From: Engraulis encrasicolus | Taxonomy: Eukaryota > Chordata > Actinopteri > Clupeiformes > Engraulidae | Assembly (NCBI RefSeq): GCF_034702125.1 | Contig: NC_085860.1 | Span: 21,900,484 to 21,964,483, forward strand | Direction of reading: 5' to 3' | Length of the DNA: 64,000 nt | The notes under the pieces: model-generated | Databases searched by the model: none | Seen by the model: the letters and a program-made list of their open reading frames with translations, nothing else | What the model was told of the DNA's origin: nothing | In this document: positions 1 to 11,285 of the stretch, in pieces | How the letters are laid out: each line of letters begins with the position of its first letter | Position numbering within the stretch: position 1 is the first letter of the stretch | Translations under genes and position numbers: made by a program

Positions 1-2
1 TG

Positions 3-1771
3 AAAGAGGTATTTTCTCACTACTGCTCACTTGCTGTGGAAGAGGGTGTTGAAATACCACCGTCATTCCTTAGTCGTGTATCTACGTTCAAGGAATATAT
101 TGCACCTCATATCACAGACCTTTACGAATTCGTAAAACTGCGAAATGAAGAGATCACTGGGAGGCAAACAGTGCTCCTGCCAACTGAATTTGCACATGTT
201 CCAGTGTCTGAAATGTTGAATAAAAGAAGGGATGCTGAGCCTGATGAGAACCCAATACCTGTCTACAGGCCTGATGTGGAAGATGACTTTCTGGCAATGG
301 TGCATGTAGCCCTTCAGCTTCGCTCTGATATATTGGCACAACCAGCACACAAAGGCCTTAATGTTTCTGAAGAGGATGCTATTGCCTGTGTCCCAGAGAA
401 ACTGTACATGTTCATTAAACTTCTTATTGGAGGACAGAGTCTCCTTGAGAAGCTAAGTGAGGAGAGTGAGGAAATGGATGATGATATTGACTCTGGAGAT
501 GAGGAAATTGATGACATTGACTCTGCGGATAAAGCTGAGGATGAAAGAGAGGCAGAAGAAGTTGAGAAAAGAGGGGAGATGCAACGAGCTGGCCACCAAA
601 AGAAAAGTGAACAGCATATCGAGACCAGAGTCATGAGTGTTGCACAGGACTTGGTGTACATGGTAAGTGGGGGAAAGAACTGGACTCCCAAACATATTGG
701 CCTTGGTACAAGCTTACATCAGGCAACACGGTCAAGAAAATTGGTGGAGATGTTTCATCATGCTGGACATATAATCAGTTATAGGGACATCCTCCGAATT
801 GACACTGCCCTTGCAACACATACTCTATCAACAATGGACAAGGAGACTGGAGCCATCATCCCATCCAATTTAGTTCAGGGGCGTTTTATTCATTTTTCTG
901 CAGACAACATTGACATTAATGAGGGGACTCTTGATGGCCAAAACACTTTCCATGCAACCCAGTATGCTGCCTGGCAAAGAGGTCCAATATCAGTTGATCC
1001 TCTAGAAAATGTCTCACCAAGTCAGCAGGTCACTCTTAAAGTTCCAGAGGAAATGAACATAATCTTGCCTGTGTATATCCGTGAAGGAAGTGTCGAGCCA
1101 AATTTGAATGAAAATGTCTGCGAGCAATGGTTTGAACAAACGCTCAGTCATTGTCCGGCCGCAATAACGGCAGTTGCCAAAGACAGAGCATTTCACATGA
1201 AACGACAGGCACAAAATCCCAAACCTGGCTGGACAAGTTTCAATGAAGAAGGGTCTGACACAAATCCTGAGATCAGCTTGGTTGGCTACATGCCCATAAT
1301 CCCAGCCCCATCACATGACATCAACACTATGAATACTGTTGTCAGAAGAATCATGCAAGTTGCCAAATCATTCAACCAGAGCTATGTTGTACTGACTGTT
1401 GATCAAGCACTTTTCCCTTTACTTATGGAACTGAAATGGATAGTGCCAGAATATAAAGACAGTCTCATCCCACGTCTTGGGGGTCTGCATATATCAATGA
1501 ACTTTTTGAAGGTTCTAGGCCAACATATGCAAGATTCTGGTCTAGCTGAAATCTGGGTGGAGAGTGGCCTATTTGGTCCTGGAACAGTTAACCATGTTCT
1601 AGAAGGGAAAGACTACAACAAGGGTGTACGGGCTCACAAGATTACCGTTCAAGCCTTGTGGCAACTGCTTTTGCCAGAGTTTCTGGTCTATCTGGAGGAC
1701 CATGATGGGAATCTCAAACAAAATCTTGAGACATATACAAAATCTGATGTGAAGGAAGACTTTGAGAAAAA
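3..1771 (+). CDS. PIN/CXC-type multicopy protein, N-terminal part (5' truncated by window edge)
   Basis: The reading frame is open from the first bases of the window, so the start codon lies outside; the GTG at 36 is not a credible eukaryotic start. About 590 residues are visible. They include an acidic, low-complexity stretch around codons 150-185 and a conserved-looking block near codons 280-310 (FSADNIDINEGTLDG at its core). I recognise this overall pattern from uncharacterised multicopy proteins in fish and marine invertebrates, which suggests a mobile-element origin, but no transposase DDE, reverse transcriptase or integrase motif is visible. The frame is continued in the -1 frame after an A-run at 1767-1771, so this and the next entry are one protein. 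Function unknown. Confidence 0.7.
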
Positions 1772-4027
1772 GATGCAAATCCCAATTTTCAATTCTGGTG
1801 GCAGTACGCAGAGATGGTTCAGATCCTCCTGCTTTTTACCCGTGCTCAGAGAGAGGGAAAGTGGGGCTTACACCTGTATGCATTTCAGGAAATGCTTCCA
1901 TACTTCCATCGCTACGACCATACTAATTATGCAAGATGGGGCCCGGTGTACCTTGCCCAGATGAAGCAGCTTCCAGCTGAAGTGCAAGAGGAATTTGACA
2001 ATGGAAACTGGGTTGTGAAAGGATCATCAAGAAGATTCAACCAAGTGGATCCTGACCAAGCTCAGGAATGGATGAATGGTGTCGGAAAGGGAAGCGGTGG
2101 GATAATCGGCATCACCAAAACGGCATCTGCGCTATTCCGTTGGACTTTATCATACAGTCTTCGCACACACATAGCTGCACAGACAAGGGATATGTATCAT
2201 CTTGAACATTATGATCAAATGGTGCATAATGAATCCAATGTGTCAAGGAGGCTCCAAGACCATGGAAATGAAAATAATGTAATGGAATTGTTACAGAAAT
2301 CAGCTGTATTCTCAGACAGACAGCAGAGTTGCTTTCCTGATATGTTGCAGAATATTGTTACTAAAGACATCGCAACAACAGAAATACAAGAATCTCTACT
2401 AAATGCACGTAGTCTTGGTCAGGAGAAATTGATCACCTTTGTGAAACAGAGGCTCATGCAACCCAAGAATGGTGACCAGCAGAAAAAACTCAGGGATCCT
2501 TTGCCAAAAAATAAACCTCCTACATTTGCCACTCTTCACAGGGCAGGAAAGAAAGGAGTGGAAAAGTTAGTCACCAAAGCCAAAGCTGAAAGAAATGTTT
2601 TGCAGCGCATTATCACAGCATATGACGCAGGAAGGGAAGTGGACTTGGGGAAAATCCTCAGACACGAGTTGATGAATGTCCCCACTGCTATTGCAGACAG
2701 TGATGGCTATTTGAGAAGTGGAAATAAATCCATCCTCAGTCAGGTGCTATGTGGTGATGTGGAATGTCCAGCACTGGTGTACCCTACAGACATTGATTCA
2801 ACGCTAGTGATCGATGGTCAAGCTTTTGTTATGATGCTAGGACAACCATCTGACTGCAACACATTTGGGCAATATGCCAGCAAGTTTGTGAAAAGAGTGC
2901 TTGCATTTGGCAAAAACTTTGACAGAATTGACACTACATTTGACAGGTACAGAGACATATCAATTAAGAGCACAACCAGGGGGAAACGTGCAAGAGGATG
3001 CACACCTATTCGCCGTGCCATTGAAGATAGCTCTGTACCACTTCCAAGGAACTGGTCCAATTTCCTTGCTTTGGAGAAGAACAAAGAAGATTTGGCAACA
3101 TTTCTATCAGACGAGCTATTGGCTCAAGCTCCAGACGACAAAATTATCATTGTGGCTGGAGGCTTTAAAGAAGAGAACACGGCAAAGTGTAATTCAGAAA
3201 TAGACATCACTGCTCTCCAGGCCTACCATGAGGAAGCAGACACAAGGATTGTGCTCCACTGTGTACATTCAAATGCAGAATTTCTTGTTGTTTCAAGTCC
3301 AGATACAGATGTACTCATTTTGTTAATTGCGCATTTTGGCAAGATGAAGTGCAAACAGTTGTGGCTGAGAATGGGGACCTCCAAAAAACCCAGGCATATC
3401 CCCATACACAAAGTGCATGAGAGTCTGAGGGTGCAGGTTCCCGATATTGAGAATATTCTGGCCTTCCATGCAATAACAGGCTGTGACACTGTGTCCTACT
3501 TTGCAGGACATAGCAAGAAAACATCCTGGAAAACATTCTTGGAGCAGCCTGCACTTTTAGATGGACTTGGCCTGGGTGAACTGACTGAAACCACCATACA
3601 TTCTGCAGAGAAGTTCATTTGTCGTGTTTATGACACCAACGATGTCAGCTGCAATGATGCAAGAGCCACACTGTTCTCCAGATGTCGGGGACCTGAGGCT
3701 CTACCACCTACGAGTGATGCTGCTCAGTGGCATATTAGAAGAGCACATTATCAAGCTCTAGTATGGAGACAAGCAAACAAAACAAATCCAATACTACCAC
3801 CTATAGAGGAAATGGGATGGGATGTCATCAATGGACACCTGGAACCCAAACTGATGTCTGTTGCAGCAATCCCCAAAAGCTGTAGCTTGATGGTTACCTG
3901 CAGGTGCAAGTGTGGTTGCAATACAAGCAAATGCAGTTGTCGCAGCGCCGGCTTGCTTTGTACAGGTGGCTGCAAATGTAGAAGAACTCCAGATCATCCA
4001 TGCCAGAATGCAAGCAGTTTGGACTAA
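1766..4027 (+). CDS. PIN/CXC-type multicopy protein, C-terminal part (in -1 frame relative to upstream half)
   Basis: This frame opens just after a TGA at 1763 and runs to TAA at 4025-4027. Alignment-like sense (FQFWWQYAEMVQ at about 1790-1825) shows that the true protein already runs in this frame well before the first ATG at 1814. Around 3225-3330 it carries HEEADTR, then SSPDTDVLILL, and at about 3470-3500 AITGCDTVSYFAGH. This spacing of acidic residues recalls PIN/FEN-like (Asteroid/XPG-type) nuclease folds, which is an inference. At 3898-3995 there is a dense cysteine cluster (CRCKCGCNTSKCSC followed by CTGGCKC) like a tesmin/TSO1 CXC DNA-binding domain. Probably a transposon-derived or host-captured gene. 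Whether the frameshift is real or a homopolymer error is open. Confidence 0.7.
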   Translation, partial: EKDANPNFQFWWQYAEMVQILLLFTRAQREGKWGLHLYAFQEMLPYFHRYDHTNYARWGPVYLAQMKQLPAEVQEEFDNGNWVVKGSSRRFNQVDPDQAQEWMNGVGKGSGGIIGITKTASALFRWTLSYSLRTHIAAQTRDMYHLEHYDQMVHNESNVSRRLQDHGNENNVMELLQKSAVFSDRQQSCFPDMLQNIVTKDIATTEIQESLLNARSLGQEKLITFVKQRLMQPKNGDQQKKLRDPLPKNKPPTFATLHRAGKKGVEKLVTKAKAERNVLQRIITAYDAGREVDLGKILRHELMNVPTAIADSDGYLRSGNKSILSQVLCGDVECPALVYPTDIDSTLVIDGQAFVMMLGQPSDCNTFGQYASKFVKRVLAFGKNFDRIDTTFDRYRDISIKSTTRGKRARGCTPIRRAIEDSSVPLPRNWSNFLALEKNKEDLATFLSDELLAQAPDDKIIIVAGGFKEENTAKCNSEIDITALQAYHEEADTRIVLHCVHSNAEFLVVSSPDTDVLILLIAHFGKMKCKQLWLRMGTSKKPRHIPIHKVHESLRVQVPDIENILAFHAITGCDTVSYFAGHSKKTSWKTFLEQPALLDGLGLGELTETTIHSAEKFICRVYDTNDVSCNDARATLFSRCRGPEALPPTSDAAQWHIRRAHYQALVWRQANKTNPILPPIEEMGWDVINGHLEPKLMSVAAIPKSCSLMVTCRCKCGCNTSKCSCRSAGLLCTGGCKCRRTPDHPCQNASSLD

Positions 4028-4047
4028 GGAGGAACATCTCATTTCAG

Positions 4048-4150
4048 GTAAGTTAGAAGTAATTTCTCTTAACTTTCTATTTCAATTTTAACACAGAACT
4101 AACACCAAACACAACATAAAATCCTAATGTGTGACTTTTTCTTTCCACAG
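4048..4150 (+). other. putative small intron in the 3' UTR of the PIN/CXC gene
   Basis: A strong donor (TTTCAG then GTAAGTTAG) lies 20 bp after the stop codon. A good acceptor with a pyrimidine tract (TTTTTCTTTCCACAG) ends at 4150. The 103-bp size is typical for fish. A spliced 3' UTR with the junction within 50 nt of the stop would not be expected to trigger strong nonsense-mediated decay. Confidence 0.55.
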
Positions 4151-4196
4151 TGACTTTTGCAGTGGCCATGGAGATTGAGAGGCACTCTCTGCTGTA

Positions 4197-4202
4197 AATA
4201 AA
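4197..4202 (+). terminator. poly(A) signal AATAAA of the PIN/CXC gene
   Basis: AATAAA follows the putative 3' UTR exon (4151 onward) and is followed by T/GT-rich sequence suited to cleavage and polyadenylation. Further AATAAA hexamers occur at about 4317 and 4334. Confidence 0.5.
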
Positions 4203-4209
4203 TTTGATT

Positions 4210-5495
4210 TGTATTTATTTTGGCCTGTTCTTAGTTTTATTTCAGGTTTAAGAGCAATTAAAATGGTTCGTTTTATGAATACTGTTTGCTTTATTACCTT
4301 TATCCCATCTGTTATTAATAAACGTTGTTATTAATAAACTACCTTGTTTTATTGCCTTAATTCAATCTAACATGTTTAAAAAATATTTGGTTATGACTCC
4401 TGCACTATTTTAGCATTTAAATATGACATTTAACCTTAATGCTATGATGTTTAACTGATTGGTTTAGAAATAAAAAGAAAAAAACGTTTTGCTCATTTTA
4501 ATATGCAAATTAGAAGGTTTAAAACTCAGAATTCAGCTTGGTAAACACAATATTCAGAATCAGCACCCTCAAATTATGTAAAAAACATGGTTTACCGGCT
4601 TTTCCTCAAATTTGCCGCTAGAACTCCTCTTTTGTGAAAATTGTACTAGACTACAGGGCAGAAATCAGATGTTGTCTCATTTAATACACACCACTGCAGG
4701 CAGGCCAGCCTTGGGCAATGCACAACCCAATTTCAAAGTGTTTTGCAATCAGGTCGCGCCTCTAATCATCTGCCTGGCTGCAAACAGTAGAAGGCGTTTC
4801 CAGATCAAGAGATCAAGAGCTTTTTATTGTGATTGACAACATAAATTGACAACGAATTGCGTTTGCAATACACTGTACAAAGTACTCCTGGCAGCTGCGT
4901 CTGTGCGCTGCCACTTAAAGTCATTTGGTGGCAGACGTTCCAGTAGAAAGCTGAGAATGATAAACAGGATCACAGGCATCACTAAATTAAAGAAACTGTG
5001 CTGTCAGCAAAGCTCCAAATAAGCAATGTTAAGCTTCTGTTACTGCACAGTCTTTTTTTGAAAGTCTCCTTCAAACTACACACTCGAAAACTGCCTTTGT
5101 AAACATCCATACATTTGTGTGATTACATCACATACCTGTTCAGAAATATCTTTCACCTTGTTAAGAGTTAATAGTTGTCAAGTTTCTGGTGTTTTTATGT
5201 TTGTTTTCCCCTCAGTTAGGCTCAAACTTGAAAAGAGTCCAGTCAGCTTTGATTATTTAGAGTTGACAGAAAGAATTTTGAAATCATCATTTGAAGGTTG
5301 GAAGTTGTGTAGCTTGGCTTTAATACAGTGCCAGTGAGTGAATGTGACCTTTGTGTGCTGTTGAAGCTGCCGTCAGCTGCCGCTGGGAGTTTGAACACAC
5401 AGGGGTCGGCAATGAGACATCGGAGGCAGGTCAGGAACAGCTGGACAGGCAGACATAACCCCTCCACCCCCACTTCTGTTTTGAACATGCCTGTA
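4210..5495. other. gene-free AT-rich stretch
   Basis: Only short, non-conserved open frames are present. I see no splice-site-flanked coding segment, tRNA or clear repeat boundary here. Confidence 0.6.
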
Positions 5496-6277
5496 TTCAA
5501 GTAGCGATAGGGCTGATTCGATTCAGTGTCCGTGTCATATCAACATAATTCAGGGATCGGTTTGAAATGGACTACCTCAAGTTGACACGCATGCGTACAG
5601 CGATTTTGGTATTGGATCGGAGTAGTATCATCAGTATCGTCAGATATCCAAATTTAGATATTTCTTTGGTCTTTCATTACTTTTTTTGAATGACAGGACC
5701 GTGAGACAGAGTTACAGGAAGCAAGTGGGGAGAGGGAGATGGGGAGGATTTGGCAAAGGACCCGGGCTGGAATCCAAACCAGGTCGCCAGCGTAGCAGCC
5801 TAGTGCCCTACCGGGGTCATTTCACGTGAAATCAGAGACTTTGGGACCCGACCGACACGGATTTCAATCATACTTGGTGTGCCTTTTAAGCAGCAAGGTA
5901 GCACCCCAGAACTACATTGGTTTGAATCTGACATATTAAGGGAGAAACAGACTAGGAAAGGTTCACATGTGAGGGTAGGACACTATACATTCAGCCTTGA
6001 TGAGTTTTGTAGATATTCAATTTTTAATTTTTCAATTTATCATCATTCATATTCTGAGAGTTGTTGTATTCCAAGTTGATTGTGTAATTTGTAGAGCCAG
6101 AAAAGAGATTTCAAACAGCACCAGCTTTTTGTGACTAACACTGACTGATATATTCAAGGCTGAATGTATACTGTCCTACCGTTAGAGCCAAGGTAGGGCC
6201 AGATGTCCAAATTCAAGTATCTGGATTCAATTGGAAGTGAAAAGATCGGATTGGTGCATCCCTCTTTTCAAGTATTC
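5496..6277. mobile_element. composite of degenerate MITEs around an inserted SINE
   Basis: The right end reads ATCGGATTGGTGCATCCCT, typical of hAT termini, and TTCAAGTA occurs on both flanks (5496-5503 and 6270-6277), a possible 8-bp target duplication. A reverse-oriented SINE lies inside at about 5681-5815. A second unit follows from about 5815 (GGGTCATTTCACGTGAAATC). Boundaries are tentative. Confidence 0.35.
5681..5815 (-). mobile_element. tRNA-derived SINE, family A, minus strand
   Basis: The reverse complement has a box-B-like segment followed by CCCGGGTCCTTTGCC and a CT-rich body. It matches the SINE copies at about 15000 and 42390 in order and wording, so three copies of one family are present in the window. 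Confidence 0.5.
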
Positions 6278-6623
6278 TAAACATCCAGTGTTAATCAGGT
6301 AAATTGAAACATTGATGCCGCAGGACGGTGTCCTTTGGGAGGACTCAGTCGAGTCAAGACCGATTCTCAAATGGTCTGAAACTGTCACAGTGCATCAACT
6401 ATCTGGATTTACAATTTGCGTTACCGGTGGTTTGTGTCTGTGTGTGTGTACTTGCATGCACTTGCGTGGCTGCAGGCATGTGCTAAAGTCTTTTTAAAAG
6501 TAGTTTTCTTCTGCTTTGCTTATACGTTTGAGGACGCCCTGTAACTATTACATACGTTACATCCATCCATCACACACACACTCTCTCATGTGACCACAGC
6601 CCTCAGGCATGTCATTAAGTAGT

Positions 6624-6998
<375 letters not shown>

Positions 6999-7577
6999 GT
7001 GTGCACATGCATTTGAGTGAGGTGCAGCCTTTTCTGTTTTTGTCTGGAAAAATGCATAGGTATAATAAGCACAAAAGAATAAGTATAGCACGTTTGAGTC
7101 TTGTGAATGGAAAATGTTTATTTTCTAGCATTTGTCTGTAGGCTGTCTGGCTTTGCAACAGTCCGGTCTGGTGGTACCCATGTGTTTGCACTAGTACTGG
7201 TCTAACACCTCTTGTTGGATAAACATTTACCAAGCTGTGTTTGGAGAACATTTTTACATAGACACACATTTTGTCTCTCTCTCTGTGTACTTAGAACTGA
7301 CTTTGGATGAGTACTCAAAATAGAAACATCATAGGAGGGTATGCTTGGTCATGTTTACAGTTTAGTTGGAAACTGTGTTTGGAAAATATGTATCTCATAC
7401 AGTTATACATGTGGATATACTTGCTTTTTAATGCAGTGATTGGATGCAATTTACGACTGCACATGATAAATGAAAATAAAAAAACCCCCCCCCCCAAAAA
7501 AACAAAAAATGGTTGAGGAAAGATTGTGTGAGGGGCTTTGGTGTGGGCCGTGTTGGTCCTATAGTATATACACACTG

Positions 7578-7578
<1 letters not shown>

Positions 7579-7652
<74 letters not shown>

Positions 7653-7653
7653 C
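7579..7653. repeat. (TG)n microsatellite
   Basis: Uninterrupted TG run ending in GCGCGCGC. Confidence 0.95.
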
Positions 7654-7734
7654 TAGATACAGAGAGATGAAACCTACTGCCACATGTTGAAAGAGAGCGC
7701 TCGCTCACCTGCTTTTTGTTTTCATCCTCTAAGG

Positions 7735-7915
7735 CAGTGATTCTCAAAGTGTGGTCCGGGGAGGCTTGTAACTGTGAATAAAAATTGAGTGATCTGCATC
7801 AAAATTAGCAGTGGCAAATTGGCACCCCTCAACTGTCAATCAGTTGACAGGTGGTCCCTGAACATGTTTTGGGGGACAAAGTGGTCCTCGGTCTGAAAAA
7901 GTTTGAGAAACACTG
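7735..7915. mobile_element. hAT-type MITE, 181 bp, with perfect 8-bp target duplication
   Basis: It starts CAGTGATTCTCAAAGTG and ends TTTGAGAAACACTG, which are imperfect terminal inverted repeats of the CAGTGTTTCTCAA type. It is flanked on both sides by CTCTAAGG (7727-7734 and 7916-7923), the 8-bp duplication expected for hAT elements. It has no coding capacity. Confidence 0.85.
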
Positions 7916-8266
7916 CTCTAAGGTGGCTGGGTTGGAACAGTAGGCTACCTCTCAGGAAACCACTTCCCTTGGGTGTGAGTGAGTTTGCTGGAGAGCTTCT
8001 TTGTAGGTATTTTAAATATTGCAAGGCCTGCATATTGTGTGGTGGTGTCTATATTTAGCTAGCCTTACTTCCACTTCAGTGAGCTTAGTTGTTTTCCCTC
8101 TGCCCTTGCACATGGGTGGGAGGTAAAGTGGGCGTCTGTGTATTTGTGGGTGGGCGTGTGGCTGTGTGTGTGACTGTGCGAGAGGCTGTGTGTGGCTGTG
8201 TGAGTGTCTGTGTGTGGTACAGTAGGTGTGACCCTGCCAAAGTGTGTGTGCTTTTGGTATGGTCTA

Positions 8267-8268
<2 letters not shown>

Positions 8269-8347
<79 letters not shown>
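8269..8347. repeat. (TG)n microsatellite
   Basis: Pure TG run, preceded from about 8150 by an interrupted GTGT-rich tract. Confidence 0.95.
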
Positions 8348-8348
<1 letters not shown>

Positions 8349-9130
8349 TTTCCCAATTGCAGTGATGCTGAACACAATTTACATTCAGTCAAATAAAATT
8401 CCGTCCCCCTCTCTACTCCTCTCTTCTTCTCTCTTGTAGTATGCAGAAGCTAGATCTCAATCAAAGTGAAATTCAAAACTGAATCTCACCAGCTGTGTTT
8501 TTCCATACAAATCAATTCTCTTGACTTAAGGCCTTGAATTTAAGGTGGACTTGGTCATAATAACCAATTCTGCCCTCCTCAGATTCGCGATTGCACACAT
8601 AAGATAAGTCAAATCAGACATGTGCTTGAAAACTCGAAAATTACAGGCAAATCTGACTTTGCCTTTAAACAAGTAAGCAGAAACACAAACATTTTATACA
8701 GTGGTTTAATTCTCAACTAAAACCCTGCTCCTACCCATATAAAACTCACCAGAATCCACAAAGTCTCCGTGGGAAACACGTCTTTATTATTAAATCAGAA
8801 GCCCTTGCGGTGCAGGCCATCAAGAGACTCATTTTGCCTCAGCAGCTCCCTGTAGATACTGCACCTGTTCATCAAAGCCATGTGAAATGGTGATACTCAT
8901 TCGGCATTAACCAAAAGCAATTGGCTTTTGCACATGCTTATACACACACAGCACCTGTTACCATTTGTTGTCATTCCACATGCCTTTGTTAATTTAATAG
9001 AGTTTTATCGGTTTGGCTAGGACTTGAATATTGAAGGTGAAACTCTGTTAGTGTGTACTGTAGTATGTGCTTGAAATTGTCAATGTGTGTCTGCACTTGG
9101 CTTGCTGCACAAATTACTTTGTAGGTTAGA
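8349..9130. other. gene-free stretch
   Basis: Unique-looking sequence; no exon, RNA gene or element boundary recognised. Confidence 0.5.
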
Positions 9131-9137
9131 GTGCAAG

Positions 9138-9214
9138 TGTGTGTGTGTGTGTCTGTTTGTGTGTCTGTTTGTGTGTGTGTATGTGTGTGTGTGCGTGTGC
9201 GTGTGCGTGTGCGC

Positions 9215-9253
<39 letters not shown>
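9138..9253. repeat. interrupted (TG)n with GTGC variants
   Basis: TG-rich tract with TTTG, GTGCGT and GCGC interruptions. Confidence 0.9.
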
Positions 9254-9254
<1 letters not shown>

Positions 9255-10974
9255 CGGCATGCGGACGAGAGCAGATGGTCGTAAGCTCTGTCTTGGACGC
9301 TAGACTAATCCTCATCCTCGTCCGTGTGCTCTTCTCTGGTAAACAAACACACACCGGATGAACCAACATGACTCATGTTTTGTAACTAAATTTGATGTGT
9401 TGTTTAGCGTTTTGTCGTACCTTCTTACTTTTTCCTCTAAATGACCTCTACACACTTTGCTTTGAGTTAGAAATAATAGGAGAATAGACACCATTTGTTG
9501 AGTCAAGTGTGGGTGTAGTCAGTGAATGGAGAGGTCAGCAACTAGTATAAGCTAATTAACCTGACCTGCGTTCCAGCCATGACAGCGATGGACAAAGACA
9601 GACCAAGTGCCTCCGTTGGAGGAGGCGTGATGGGCCACTACCATGGCCGTAGTTTATGGTGTAGAATATTTTTCCCCAAGGGCCAAATTATGTAGCTCAA
9701 ATGAAGCTGAGGGCCAAACAAATATTACGACTTTATGGCCACAGATGGCACACATACACATTTTCATTTGTTCCAACTTCATGGCGGGCCAAATGTTTGC
9801 CATGCCCAGGCCGGATCTGGCACGTGGGCCGCCATTTGGAGACCATTGGTATTGTAGATGGTTGGGACATGTCAATCTACACCACTTTTGGGATTAGTTT
9901 AAATTGCCTCCACCACTTTTTCACCAATGTAAAAATATGCACCCCAAACAAGTTGCCAAATAATGTCCCCACCACTCTCCACCTTTGAAAATGACTGCAG
10001 ATCAAGACTGCGTGGGGGCCCAAAACACCATTGAGCCAGATCCCCATGGTGGCCCGTGCTGCTCCCCGAGCCACAGGGGAAAAGGGAAGGCAAGAGATGA
10101 GGGAGGAGAGAAGAGGATGCTCCGGCAGAATAGAGGCAGAAGCAGAGCGGAGAACCGGCCAAACTAGACTGTGGCTCTTTTATTTTGTGTGTAGCATGTG
10201 TGGTGTGTGTGCACGTGTCTCATATTACCTTTAAAACTACAGTATACTTTGTGTCTCTCGTCATGTGACTGGCAGTGTGAACACGTATTCATGCACACGT
10301 TCACACATCAATGAACCAAACATTAAGACCCACATGTAACTAACTTCAGCACACAACTTACATTGGCCTGACAAATGTGTGTAATTAGTAATACATTTAA
10401 AAAAAAAATCAAGCCAAAGGGAGTGTGTTTTTCCTTGAAGTGACTCGTTTCTCAACTGCAACAGGAGCCTGTAAAAAAAGAAAAAGATTGATTTAATTTG
10501 GTACAGTGTGTATATTTTTGTAGCCATGCCTTTCATGTGTGCGTGATTGTGGTCTTTTTGGAGTGGAACAGGCCTGGCTTTTATTTATGGTTGTCTGACC
10601 TTGAAAAACTGTTTTTGGAACGTGTGTGTGGGACTAAAGATGGTTACTCTGTTTAGCCAGAACCTGATTAGCTTTTTCCCCCTTTAAACTCTTACCTGCC
10701 CTACGTAGTTCCACTCTGGAAAGTGACTATCGGGGATGGTGGAGCCTCTCCCACTGAAGACAGAGGAGGCCCAGTCAGTCTGTTGACTTCTGTCTGACTG
10801 CACTCAGCCTGCATAGTGCTGTTGTAATGTGTCTAAATGCTACGGGTATGCTCTCTCAAAGGAGAACAAAGAAACATGTGTACACACAGATGAACTACCT
10901 TTTAATCCATTTGATTGTATTGTGTTCGAGATCTTGTCAGTGTACTCTTTGTCTTTGCCATAACTTTCACTGAA

Positions 10975-11285
10975 AAAAGTGAAAGCCCACCTGGGAAATT
11001 CGCATTGTCATTGTGACAGCATTTCACAGCACACAGTGGTCACTGCAAACAACGAAATTGCATTTATGCCTCACCCGTGCAAGGGGCAGCCCCAAACGGC
11101 ACCTCAAGGGAGCTGTGCGGCGGGATGGTACGATGGTCAGGGTACCTCAGTAATGGAGGAGGATGGGGGAGAGCACTGGTTAATCCCCCACACCCCCCAC
11201 CACACCACACCAACCCTGTGGGTTGGGAGTCAAAACCTGGCAACCTTTGGGTTACAAGCCGCTCTAACTGCTTACCCATGACTGA
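10975..11285 (-). mobile_element. tRNA-derived SINE, family B, minus strand
   Basis: The same segments occur at about 17921-18105 and, in the other orientation, at 56880-57145: GAAAGCCCACCTGGGAAA, ATTGTCATTGTGACA, GAGAGCACTGGTTAAT and a terminal tRNA-like GGTTGGGAGTCAAAACCTGG (box B in reverse). Three copies in two orientations identify a dispersed family. Confidence 0.65.
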
